NCBI RefSeq assembly: GCF_006517255.1
Contig: NZ_CP041185.1
Location: 3,410,001 to 3,474,000 of the forward strand
Origin: Janthinobacterium tructae
GTDB taxonomy: Bacteria > Pseudomonadota > Gammaproteobacteria > Burkholderiales > Burkholderiaceae_D
Length of the DNA: 64,000 nt
Direction: 5' to 3'
The notes beneath the pieces were generated by a model, which was not told the origin of the DNA, made no database searches, and saw only the letters and a list, made by a program, of their open reading frames with translations. Made by a program: the position numbers and the translations under genes. Below, piece after piece: positions 1 through 8,026 of the stretch. Every line of letters starts with the position of its first letter. The first letter of the stretch is position 1.

Positions 1-775
1 GCAGCGCGGCGCCCGTCTTCCACACGGGATTGATGGATTTCTCGACGCGGTAAGCCTGCACGTCGTCCTGCACCCGGTCCGCCGTGCGGCGTAAGGCCAG
101 TTCGCGCAAGGCGATCAGGTTACCCTTGCGGAAAAAATGCTGGGACGCACGCTCGGCCTGCTGCGGCTGGTATACCTTGCCCTGCTTCAGGCGGCGCAGC
201 AGTTCGTCGGCCGGGATATCGACCAGCACCACTTCATCGGCGCGGTCGAACACCGTGTCGGGCAGAGTTTCGGCCACGCGCACGCCGGTAATCCCCCCCA
301 CCACATCATTGAGGCTTTCCAGGTGCTGCACATTCACGGTCGACAGCACATCGATGCCGGCCGCCAGCAATTCCTCGACGTCCTGCCAGCGCTTCGGATG
401 GCGCGAACCGGCCACGTTCGAATGGGCCAGTTCATCCATCAGTATCAGCGACGGCGCGCGGCGCAGGGCTTCGTCCAGGTCAAACTCGAACAAGGTCTTG
501 CCCCGGTACTCGATGGCCTTCAGGGGAAGCACAGGCAAGCCGTCAAGCTGGGCCGCCGTATCCTGGCGCCCATGCGTCTCCACCACGCCCACCAGCAAGT
601 CCTGGCCATCGGCCAGCAGTTTGCGGGCGGCGGCCAGCATCGCATAGGTCTTGCCGACACCGGCCGAGGCGCCGAAATAAATGCGCAGCCGGCCGCGCGC
701 GGCTTTCTTTTCCTGCGCCTGCACTTGCGCCAGCAGGGCATCAGGGTCGGGGCGTTGGCTGTCGTTGGGGAGCAT
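1..775 (-). CDS. kdpD: KdpD sensor histidine kinase, N-terminal part (truncated by window edge)
   Basis: Membrane sensor kinase that with KdpE controls the high-affinity K+ pump. Only the N-terminal 258 codons lie in the window; the C-terminal kinase part is off the left edge. I read this from the raw sequence: it begins MLPNDSQRPD and has the KdpD-type P-loop GASAGVGKT at residues 35-43, followed by the conserved cytoplasmic KdpD domain with LMDELAHSN and TVNVQHLESLND. The start at 775 is the first ATG before this domain, but no strong Shine-Dalgarno precedes it. It lies 221 bp downstream of kdpC on the same strand, and the gap holds two REP-like hairpins. The family assignment is firm; the exact start is less so. 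Confidence 0.93.
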   Translation of the reverse strand, partial: MLPNDSQRPDPDALLAQVQAQEKKAARGRLRIYFGASAGVGKTYAMLAAARKLLADGQDLLVGVVETHGRQDTAAQLDGLPVLPLKAIEYRGKTLFEFDLDEALRRAPSLILMDELAHSNVAGSRHPKRWQDVEELLAAGIDVLSTVNVQHLESLNDVVGGITGVRVAETLPDTVFDRADEVVLVDIPADELLRRLKQGKVYQPQQAERASQHFFRKGNLIALRELALRRTADRVQDDVQAYRVEKSINPVWKTGAAL

Positions 776-845
776 GTTGTATTTTAATCTACTTGCGTAA
801 TGCTATCTTGTTATTTTGCCGTGGCGTCAAGCGGCGACGTCACCA

Positions 846-968
846 CGTAGGTCGGATTAGCGGGGCCGCCGAGGCGCGCAAGCGCGTAATCCGACAACAT
901 CGTTGGCCTGGCTGGTGGTGGTGTCGGCTTACGCTGCGCTAAGCCGACCTACGCCGATCCAGGCCAAC
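846..968. repeat. Inverted pair of REP-like hairpins (BIME-like) between kdpC and kdpD
   Basis: Two palindromes in opposite orientation. The first pairs GTCGGATTA (851-859) with TAATCCGAC (887-895) and carries the tail CGTAGG on its left. The second pairs GTCGGCTTA (923-931) with TAAGCCGAC (940-948) and carries CCTACG on its right. The second is enclosed by a further inverted repeat, GTTGGCCTGG (902-911) and CCAGGCCAAC (959-968). The A/T to C/G swap between the two stems keeps pairing intact. A third copy lies at 51949-51992. Confidence 0.75.
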
Positions 969-996
969 GTTTGCTGGCCTGCGTACCGTTGCCAGC

Positions 997-1572
997 TTAC
1001 TTTGCCATGGCATCAAGCGCCAGATTCAGTTCCAGCACATTCACGCGTGGTTCGCCGAAAAAGCCGATATATGCGGTTTTCTGCACCTTGGCGATGGCGT
1101 TTTCCACCTGCGCCAGCGGCACTGCGCGCACGCGGGCCACGCGCGGCGCCTGGTACAGGGCGGCCGCCAGGCTGATTTCCGGGTCCAGGCCGCTGCTCGA
1201 CGCCGTCACCAGGTCGACGGGAATGGCGCGCGTATTGCCGGGATCAGCTTCCTTCAGGGCGGCGATGCGCGCCTTGACGGCGTCCACCAGGGCGGGATTG
1301 GTCGGCCCCTGGTTCGAGCCGCCCGAGCCGGCGCCGTTATTGGCCATCGGCGCGGTGGCCGATGGCCGGCCCCAGAAATACTTGGGCGAGGTGAAGGACT
1401 GGCCGATCAGCATCGAGCCGACGGGCTTGCCACCACGCTCGACGATGCTGCCGTTGACTTCATCGTTGAAAGCCAGCTGTCCGATACCGGCCGTGGCAAA
1501 CGGATAAACGACGCCGCAGATCACGGTCAGCGCGGCAAACAGGACCAGGGCGGGACGTACGATAGTGCTCAT
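997..1572 (-). CDS. kdpC: Potassium-transporting ATPase KdpC subunit
   Basis: Small single-span subunit that stabilises the KdpFABC K+ pump at the inner membrane. The 191-residue length is normal for the family. One N-terminal membrane helix lies at about residues 8-30 (PALVLFAALTVICGVVYPFA). It is followed by family-typical segments: GQSFTSPKYFWGRPSA, SGSNQGPTNPAL-like text and VTASSSGLDPEISLAAA. It starts 10 bp after kdpB and ends the pump-subunit part of the operon. Nothing is unusual in it. Confidence 0.97.
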   Translation of the reverse strand: MSTIVRPALVLFAALTVICGVVYPFATAGIGQLAFNDEVNGSIVERGGKPVGSMLIGQSFTSPKYFWGRPSATAPMANNGAGSGGSNQGPTNPALVDAVKARIAALKEADPGNTRAIPVDLVTASSSGLDPEISLAAALYQAPRVARVRAVPLAQVENAIAKVQKTAYIGFFGEPRVNVLELNLALDAMAK

Positions 1573-1582
1573 GATGGTTCCT

Positions 1583-3661
1583 TTAGACTAAATTGAGTGC
1601 GGACAGCAGCATGTCGATCAGCTTGATCCCGATGAAGGGCAAAATGATGCCGCCCAGGCCGTAGATCAGCAGATTGCGGCGCAACAGGCTGGCCGCGCCG
1701 ATGGCCCGGTATTGCACGCCTTTTAACGCCAGCGGGATCAGCACGACGATGATCAAGGCATTGAAGATCACGGCCGACATGATGGCCGACGCGGGGCTGG
1801 CCAGGTGCATGATGTCGAGCGCCTTCAACTGCGGATAGGTACCCACGAACGCCGCCGGGATGATGGCGAAGTACTTGGCGATATCGTTCGAAATCGAGAA
1901 CGTCGTCAGCGAACCGCGCGTCATCAGCATCTGCTTGCCGATTTCAACGATTTCCAGCAGCTTGGTCGGATTCGAATCCAGGTCGACCATATTGCCCGCC
2001 TCTTTCGCCGCCTGCGTGCCCGAGTTCATGGCCACGGCCACGTCGGCCTGCGCCAGCGCAGGGGCATCGTTGGTGCCGTCGCCCGTCATCGCCACCAGGC
2101 GGCCTTCGGACTGGTAGCTGCGAATCAGCTTGAGCTTGTCCTCCGGCGTCGCTTCGGCAAGAAAATCGTCCACGCCCGCCTCGGCGGCAATCGCCGCAGC
2201 CGTCAGCTTGTTGTCGCCCGTGATCATCACGGTCTTGATGCCCATGCGGCGCAGTTCCGCAAAACGCTCCTTGATGCCGCCCTTGACGATATCCTTCAGT
2301 TCCACGACACCCATGACGCGGCCGTCGTCGACCACCACCAGCGGCGTGCTGCCACGGCGCGCGATATCGTCGACGGCGCGCGACACCTCGAGCGGATACG
2401 GCTGGCCCAGCGCTTCCACGTACTTTTTCATGGAATCGGCCGCGCCCTTGCGCAACTGGCGCACTTGCTGCTCGCCCGGGATATCCACGCCACTCATGCG
2501 CGTTTGCGCCGTGAAGGGCACGAAGGTGGCGTGCAGGCTGGCCATCTCGCGTTCGCGGATGTTGAACTTCTGCTTGGCCAGCACGACGATGCTGCGCCCT
2601 TCCGGCGTTTCATCGGCCAGCGAGGCCAGTTGCGCCGCGTCGGCCAGCTGCTGCTCCGTCACGCCGGGGGCCGGCACAAAGGTCGAGGCCTGGCGGTTGC
2701 CCAGGGTGATGGTGCCCGTTTTATCGAGCAGCAGCACGTCCACGTCGCCGGCCGCTTCCACGGCGCGGCCCGAGGTGGCGATTACATTGGCCTGCATCAT
2801 GCGGCTCATGCCGGCCACGCCGATGGCGGACAACAAACCGCCGATGGTGGTCGGAATCAAACACACGAGCAGTGCGATCAGCACGGTGATGGTGACCGGC
2901 GTGCCGCTGCCGGCCGCCGCCACGGAAAACAGCGAGTACGGCAGCAAGGTCACGGTGACGATCAGGAAGACGATCGACAGCGCCACGAGCAGGATCGTCA
3001 GGGCGATCTCGTTCGGCGTCTTTTGGCGCTTGGCGCCCTCGACCATGGCGATCATGCGGTCGATGAAGGCTTCGCCGGGGTTGACGGACACGCGCACCAG
3101 CAACCAGTCCGACAGCACGCGGGTACCGCCCGTCACGGCCGAAAAGTCGCCGCCCGATTCGCGGATGACGGGCGCCGATTCGCCCGTGATGGCGCTTTCA
3201 TCGACGGAGGCCACGCCGGCCGTCACTTCGCCGTCGGCGGGAATCACGTCACCCGCCTCGACCAGCACCGTCATGCCCTTGCGCAGGTCGGTCGCTGGCG
3301 TAGGCAGCCAGGAGGTGCCGTACTTCGGCGTTTGCATTTTCTTTGCCATCACCGTCTGCTTGAGGGCGCGCAGCGAGGCCGCCTGGGCCTTGCTGCGGCC
3401 TTCGGCCAGCGCTTCGGCGAAGTTCGCAAACAGCACGGTAAACCACAGCCACACGGCGACGGCGATGATGAAGCCGAACGGCGCTTCACCCTGGCCGTTC
3501 AGGGCCTGGATGGCCAGCAGGGTCGTGATGATGCTGCCGACATAGACGACGAACATCACGGGGCTGCGCCACTGCGTGCGGGGGTCAAGTTTTTTGAACG
3601 CATCGACGATGGCAGGGCCAATCAATGCGGAATCGAACAAGGTCAGGCTTGTGCGTGACAT
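1583..3661 (-). CDS. kdpB: Potassium-transporting P-type ATPase KdpB (catalytic subunit)
   Basis: P-type ATPase subunit that hydrolyses ATP to drive K+ uptake through KdpA. The 692-residue length is typical. The phosphorylation motif [10 protein letters not shown], the actuator motif TGESAPV, the nucleotide-domain segment KGAAD and the hinge [21 protein letters not shown] are all present. Several membrane helices sit at the N terminus, around residues 220-280, and at the C terminus. It lies 9 bp after kdpA, in the expected operon order. All key residues appear intact. Confidence 0.98.
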   Translation of the reverse strand: MSRTSLTLFDSALIGPAIVDAFKKLDPRTQWRSPVMFVVYVGSIITTLLAIQALNGQGEAPFGFIIAVAVWLWFTVLFANFAEALAEGRSKAQAASLRALKQTVMAKKMQTPKYGTSWLPTPATDLRKGMTVLVEAGDVIPADGEVTAGVASVDESAITGESAPVIRESGGDFSAVTGGTRVLSDWLLVRVSVNPGEAFIDRMIAMVEGAKRQKTPNEIALTILLVALSIVFLIVTVTLLPYSLFSVAAAGSGTPVTITVLIALLVCLIPTTIGGLLSAIGVAGMSRMMQANVIATSGRAVEAAGDVDVLLLDKTGTITLGNRQASTFVPAPGVTEQQLADAAQLASLADETPEGRSIVVLAKQKFNIREREMASLHATFVPFTAQTRMSGVDIPGEQQVRQLRKGAADSMKKYVEALGQPYPLEVSRAVDDIARRGSTPLVVVDDGRVMGVVELKDIVKGGIKERFAELRRMGIKTVMITGDNKLTAAAIAAEAGVDDFLAEATPEDKLKLIRSYQSEGRLVAMTGDGTNDAPALAQADVAVAMNSGTQAAKEAGNMVDLDSNPTKLLEIVEIGKQMLMTRGSLTTFSISNDIAKYFAIIPAAFVGTYPQLKALDIMHLASPASAIMSAVIFNALIIVVLIPLALKGVQYRAIGAASLLRRNLLIYGLGGIILPFIGIKLIDMLLSALNLV

Positions 3662-3670
3662 GGTAGCCTC

Positions 3671-5479
3671 TTATTTTGTAAAAAGTTGCAGGTGTTCGAC
3701 GATCGGGCCCAGGGCCAGCGCGGGAACGTAATTGAGCACGCCGACCAGCACCACCACGCCGATCAGCAAGCCGATGAACATGGGGCCGTGCGTAGGCATG
3801 GTGCCGGCGTTGGCCGACAGGCGCTGCTTGGCCGCCAGCGAACCGGCCACTGCCAGCACGGGCACGATCACGCCGAAACGGCCGAACCACATGGCGATCG
3901 CCAGCATCACGTTGTAGAACGGCGTGTTGGCGGACAGGCCGGCAAACGCGCTGCCGTTGTTGTTGGCCGCCGAGGTGAAGGCATACAGGATCTCCGAGAA
4001 GCCGTGCGCGCCCGGATTGGCCACGCCGATCTTGCCCGGTTCGACCATCACGGCGATCGCCGTACCCGTCAATACCAGGGCTGGCGTGACCAGGATGGCC
4101 AGCGACACCATCTTCATTTCATAGGCCTGGATTTTCTTGCCCAGGTATTCAGGCGTGCGGCCTATCATCAGGCCGGCGATGAAGACGGCCAGGATGGCGA
4201 ACATCAGCATGCCGTACAGGCCAGTGCCCACGCCGCCGAAAATCACTTCGCCGAATTGCATCAGCAGCAGCGGCACCATGCCGCCCAGGGGCATGTAGGA
4301 GTCGTGCATGGAATTGACTGCACCGCACGATGCCCCCGTCGTCACTGCCGCGAACAAGGTCGAGGAGCTGATGCCGAAGCGCGTTTCCTTGCCTTCCATA
4401 TTGCCGCCCGATTGCAGGCTGCTGGCCTGCTGGTCCACGCCCAAGGCTTGCAAGGCGGGATAGGCTTGCTGCTCGGCGCTCATCACGCCAACCGTCATGA
4501 CGACGAAGATCAGGGTCATCGCGGCCAGCACGGCCCAGCCCTGGCGCAGGTCGCCCACCATGCGGCCAAAGGTGAAGCACAGACCGGCGGGAATGATGAA
4601 AATAGCCAGCATCTGCAGGAAGTTCGACAGCACGGTCGGATTCTCGTACGGATGCGAGGAATTGGCATTGAAGAAACCGCCGCCATTCGTGCCCAGCAGC
4701 TTGATCGATTCCTGCGAAGCGACGGGGCCCATGGCGATCGTCTGCGTGGTTGCCACTTGCGCTTCCATCACAGGTTTGCCGGCCGTATCGAGCACGGGCT
4801 GACCATCGGCCGTCATTTTCGACGTTTCATACGCCACGTGGTCGAGCAGGGTCACTTCCTTGTAGGCGGAAAAATTCTGGATCATGCCTTCGCCCATGAA
4901 GACGACGGACAGGGCCAGCGACAGCGGCAACAGGATGTACAGCGTGGAGCGCACCAGGTCGACCCAGAAGTTGCCGATCGATTTGCCCGAGCGCGAGGCG
5001 AAGCCGCGCACCAGCGCGAAGATCACGGCGATGCCGGTGGCCGCCGAAAAGAAGTTCTGGCATGCCAGACCCAGCATCTGGGTCAGGTAGCTCATGGTCT
5101 GCTCGCCGCCGTAGCCCTGCCAGTTGGTATTGGCGACGAAGCTGACGGTGGTATTGAACGATGAATCGGGGCTGACGGCGCCCAGGCCCTGTGGATTGAG
5201 GGGCAAGAAACCCTGCAGGCGCTGCAGGCCGTACACGAAGACGGCGCCCACGGTATTGAAGACGATCAGGGCGATGGCGTAGCTTTTCCAGCCCATGGCC
5301 TTGTCGGCAGGCAGACCGGACCAGCGGTACAGCAGGTTTTCAAATTTTTGCAGCCAGCCCAGGCCGCGCACGGGGCCGTCGCCGGCCACCCTGGCCATGT
5401 ACAGACCCAGCGGATAGCCGGCGGCCAGCAGTACGGCCAGGAAGGCCACCAGCAGCAATATCGATTGCGTCGTCATCAC
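3671..5479 (-). CDS. kdpA: Potassium-transporting ATPase KdpA (K+ channel-like subunit)
   Basis: Integral membrane subunit that binds and translocates K+. It has 602 residues with about ten hydrophobic helices. Pore-loop-like glycine motifs are visible: TNWQGYGGEQ, GTNGGGFFNANSSHP, TGASCGAVN and SAANNNGSAFAG. Its ATG overlaps the kdpF stop codon (ATGA), so the two are probably translationally coupled. MM at the N terminus leaves a one-codon uncertainty in the start. Confidence 0.97.
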   Translation of the reverse strand: MMTTQSILLLVAFLAVLLAAGYPLGLYMARVAGDGPVRGLGWLQKFENLLYRWSGLPADKAMGWKSYAIALIVFNTVGAVFVYGLQRLQGFLPLNPQGLGAVSPDSSFNTTVSFVANTNWQGYGGEQTMSYLTQMLGLACQNFFSAATGIAVIFALVRGFASRSGKSIGNFWVDLVRSTLYILLPLSLALSVVFMGEGMIQNFSAYKEVTLLDHVAYETSKMTADGQPVLDTAGKPVMEAQVATTQTIAMGPVASQESIKLLGTNGGGFFNANSSHPYENPTVLSNFLQMLAIFIIPAGLCFTFGRMVGDLRQGWAVLAAMTLIFVVMTVGVMSAEQQAYPALQALGVDQQASSLQSGGNMEGKETRFGISSSTLFAAVTTGASCGAVNSMHDSYMPLGGMVPLLLMQFGEVIFGGVGTGLYGMLMFAILAVFIAGLMIGRTPEYLGKKIQAYEMKMVSLAILVTPALVLTGTAIAVMVEPGKIGVANPGAHGFSEILYAFTSAANNNGSAFAGLSANTPFYNVMLAIAMWFGRFGVIVPVLAVAGSLAAKQRLSANAGTMPTHGPMFIGLLIGVVVLVGVLNYVPALALGPIVEHLQLFTK

Positions 5480-5565
5480 AGTTCCTCCGCTTTCAGCAGC
5501 GCCACCAGCAGGTACACGAGCAGGCCAGCCGAGACCACGGCGCCCAGCACATAAAACGCGTTCAT
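5476..5565 (-). CDS. kdpF: KdpF small membrane subunit
   Basis: A 29-residue single-helix peptide, MNAFYVLGAVVSAGLLVYLL followed by VALLKAEEL. The YLLVALLKAEE ending is the KdpF hallmark. In the family it helps stabilise the Kdp complex. The RBS GGGAG lies 6 nt upstream. Its start codon overlaps the stop of a 30-codon ORF upstream, and its stop overlaps the kdpA start, so the three are tightly coupled. Confidence 0.93.
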   Translation of the reverse strand: MNAFYVLGAVVSAGLLVYLLVALLKAEEL

Positions 5566-5654
5566 TTGACGCTCCCTAATTTGTCGCAGGCGACGGCAAA
5601 GCCGGCCGCCACGACGAAAAAAACGGCAATCAAGCCGAGATACACGATATCCAT
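5562..5654 (-). CDS. Small membrane ORF (30 aa) at the head of the kdp operon
   Basis: A 30-codon ORF beginning MDIVYLGLIAVFFVVAAGFA and ending VACDKLGSVK. It has one hydrophobic helix (about residues 5-23) followed by a Cys-Asp-Lys tail. Its TGA lies inside AAATGA, which contains the kdpF ATG. GAGGGTGGG is placed as an RBS just before its ATG. It is too short for automatic ORF calls. I recall similar unnamed peptides ahead of kdpF in other bacteria, but know of no assigned function. It may be a pump accessory peptide or a translational leader. Confidence 0.7.
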   Translation of the reverse strand: MDIVYLGLIAVFFVVAAGFAVACDKLGSVK

Positions 5655-5716
5655 TCCCACCCTCATTCAGGTTTGTTTTGATAGTGAGCAGATTAGCCAA
5701 AAGGGTCTAAAAAATT

Positions 5717-5754
5717 TGTAAAGACTGGAGAGGTGCTTGTAAACAAGATGTAAA
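5717..5754 (-). promoter_or_regulatory. Candidate KdpE operator: three phased TTTACA repeats
   Basis: TGTAAA occurs at 5717, 5738 and 5749 (TTTACA on the minus strand), with spacings of 21 and 11 bp, that is two and one helical turns, in an AT-rich stretch 63-100 bp upstream of the first kdp ORF. The E. coli KdpE site is also T-rich and contains TTTACA. The operator role is inferred. Confidence 0.45.
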
Positions 5755-5930
5755 AACGGCGGCTTTGCCGCATAAAATCCTTCACAATGGGCGCCAAACC
5801 ACGCGCACGGCGCACTGTTGTTGCCCTGGAGTAGCGCTATTGCTCGCTGGACAAGATAGAATGCGCGAGCGTCCGCACAAGGACGCCAAGCCTGCCGCAC
5901 TGCCCTCTGCCAGTGACGCTGGACGGAATA

Positions 5931-5950
5931 TACTGTATATTCATACAGTT
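5931..5950 (+). promoter_or_regulatory. LexA (SOS) box upstream of parE
   Basis: TACTGTATATTCATACAGTT matches the gamma/betaproteobacterial LexA consensus CTGT-N8-ACAG exactly (CTGT 5933-5936, ACAG 5945-5948). A plausible promoter, GTGACG (5913-5918), 18 bp, TATATT (5937-5942), places the box over the -10 element, where a repressor would act. parE begins 78 bp downstream. Confidence 0.72.
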
Positions 5951-6028
5951 ATCGCCGCCGTTGTCACTGCGCCCCGCAGTGCCCCGGCCTGGCGTTCCAA
6001 CCACTGTCTTTACTTAGCTTGAACACGT

Positions 6029-8026
6029 ATGGCCACTAAAAAACCAGCATCCGACTACAGCGAATCATCCATCCGTGTCCTGAAAGGACTGGAACCCGTC
6101 AAGCAGCGCCCGGGGATGTACACCCGCACTGAAAATCCGCTGCACATCATTCAGGAAGTGATCGACAATGCCTCCGACGAGGCGCTGGGCGGTCATTGCA
6201 CGCATATCGCCGTCACGCAAAATACGGATGGCAGCATCACCGTCGAAGACAATGGCCGCGGCATTCCCGTCGGCATCCACCCTGAAGAAGGCGTGCCGAC
6301 GGTGGAAATCGTGTTTACACGGCTGCACGCGGGCGGCAAGTTCGACAAGGGTTCGGGCGGCGCCTACGCGTTCTCGGGCGGCTTGCACGGCGTCGGCGTG
6401 TCCGTCACCAATGCGCTGTCGACGCGCCTGGAAATCACCGTCTGGCGCAAGGAAAGCGATGGCAACGGCCTGCATCACATGGTGTTTGCGAATGGCGACG
6501 TGATCGAGCCCCTGAGTTCCCGCCCCGCCCCGCGCGACGGCAAGAAGTCGGGCACGCGCGTCACCGCCTGGCCCGACGCGAAGTATTTTGATTCGCCGAA
6601 TATCTCGCAAACCGAGCTGCAGCGCCTGCTGCGCTCGAAAGCCGTGCTGCTGCCCGGCGTCACCGTCACCTTGACCAACGCGAAAACGGGCGACACGCAA
6701 ACCTGGCAGTACGCGGAAGGCTTGCGCGGCTACCTGACCGAATCGCTGGCGCAGGTATCGAATGGCGAAACCCTGATTCCCCTGTTCGAAGGCGCGCAGT
6801 ACGCAGGCCCGGACTCGGAAGGTTTTGCCGAAGGCGAAGGCGCGGCCTGGGTGGTGGCGTGGACGGAAGAAGGCGCCATCGTGCGCGAATCGTATGTCAA
6901 CCTGATTCCCACCTCGAATGGCGGCACGCACGAATCGGGCTTGCGCGACGGCCTGTTTGGCGCCGTGAAAAACTTCGTCGAAATGCACTCGCTGCTGCCG
7001 AAAGGCGTCAAATTGCTGCCGGAAGACGTGTTTGCGCGCGCCTCGTTCGTGCTGTCGGCCAAGGTGCTGGACCCGCAATTCCAGGGCCAGATCAAGGAAC
7101 GCCTGAACTCGCGCGACGCCGTGCGCCTGGTCTCGACCTTCACCAAGCCACCGCTGGAACTGTGGCTGAACCAGCACGTCGACTACGGCAAGAAGCTGGC
7201 CGATCTGGTGATCAAGCAGGCGCAGTCGCGTCAGCGCTCGCTGCAAAAAGTGGAAAAGAAAAAATCCTCGGGCGTGGCCGTCCTGCCGGGCAAGCTGACC
7301 GACTGCGAATCGTCGGACATCACGCGCAATGAACTGTTCCTCGTCGAGGGCGACTCGGCGGGTGGTTCGGCCAAGATGGGCCGCGACAAGGAATTCCAGG
7401 CGATTTTGCCCCTGCGCGGCAAGGTTCTGAACTCGTGGGAAACAGACCGCGACCGCCTGTTTGCGAATAACGAGATCCACGACATCGCGGTCGCCATCGG
7501 CGTCGATCCGCACGGCGTGAACGACTCGCCCGACCTGTCCGGCCTGCGCTACGGCAAGATCTGCATCCTCTCGGATGCGGACGTGGACGGCTCGCACATC
7601 CAGGTACTGCTGCTGACGCTGTTCTTCAAGCATTTCCCGGCCCTGATCAACAAAGGCCACATCTGCATCGCCCGCCCGCCCCTGTACCGCGTGGACGCGC
7701 CGGCGCGCGGCAAGAAGCCGATGCAGAAAATCTATGCGCTCGACGACGGCGAACTGGTCGCCATCGAGGACAAGCTGCGCAAGGAAGGCGTGAAACAGGG
7801 CGCCTGGTCGATCTCGCGCTTCAAGGGCCTGGGCGAGATGAACGCCGAGCAGCTGTGGGAAACGACGATGAACCCGGACACGCGCCGTTTGCTGCCCGTG
7901 ACCCTGGGCGAAATCGACCACATGACTTCCGCCGCGCGCTTCAACATGTTGATGGGCAAAGGCGAAGCGGCCGGACGCCGCGCCTGGATCGAGGAACACG
8001 GCAATGAGGCGGAGGCGGATATCTGA
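6029..8026 (+). CDS. parE: DNA topoisomerase IV subunit B (ParE)
   Basis: ATPase subunit of topoisomerase IV, which decatenates replicated chromosomes with ParC. It has 665 residues. The GHKL ATPase domain shows VIDNASDEALGG and VEDNGRGIPVGIHPEEG. The TOPRIM domain follows with EGDSAGGSAKMGRDKEFQ and DADVDGSHI, and the C-terminal part has SRFKGLGEMN. It is ParE, not GyrB, judging by length, by TRTENPLH near the N terminus and by a parC gene 3.6 kb downstream. A LexA-type box lies just upstream. Its stop codon overlaps the next gene by one base (TGATG). Confidence 0.97.
   Translation: MATKKPASDYSESSIRVLKGLEPVKQRPGMYTRTENPLHIIQEVIDNASDEALGGHCTHIAVTQNTDGSITVEDNGRGIPVGIHPEEGVPTVEIVFTRLHAGGKFDKGSGGAYAFSGGLHGVGVSVTNALSTRLEITVWRKESDGNGLHHMVFANGDVIEPLSSRPAPRDGKKSGTRVTAWPDAKYFDSPNISQTELQRLLRSKAVLLPGVTVTLTNAKTGDTQTWQYAEGLRGYLTESLAQVSNGETLIPLFEGAQYAGPDSEGFAEGEGAAWVVAWTEEGAIVRESYVNLIPTSNGGTHESGLRDGLFGAVKNFVEMHSLLPKGVKLLPEDVFARASFVLSAKVLDPQFQGQIKERLNSRDAVRLVSTFTKPPLELWLNQHVDYGKKLADLVIKQAQSRQRSLQKVEKKKSSGVAVLPGKLTDCESSDITRNELFLVEGDSAGGSAKMGRDKEFQAILPLRGKVLNSWETDRDRLFANNEIHDIAVAIGVDPHGVNDSPDLSGLRYGKICILSDADVDGSHIQVLLLTLFFKHFPALINKGHICIARPPLYRVDAPARGKKPMQKIYALDDGELVAIEDKLRKEGVKQGAWSISRFKGLGEMNAEQLWETTMNPDTRRLLPVTLGEIDHMTSAARFNMLMGKGEAAGRRAWIEEHGNEAEADI

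Larger units (their letters stand above)
5655..6028. other. Divergent kdp/parE intergenic region
   Basis: This 374-bp gap holds the upstream regions of the kdp operon (minus) and of parE (plus). I see three phased TGTAAA/TTTACA repeats near the kdp side and a LexA-type box near parE, listed separately. The weak ORFs that cross it, on both strands, lack an RBS and have no family features, so I do not call any gene here. Confidence 0.7.

Noticed and set aside
5667..5900. 77-codon minus-strand ORF upstream of kdp
   Set aside because: It overlaps the presumed kdp control region, has no good RBS, and its sequence is not family-like.
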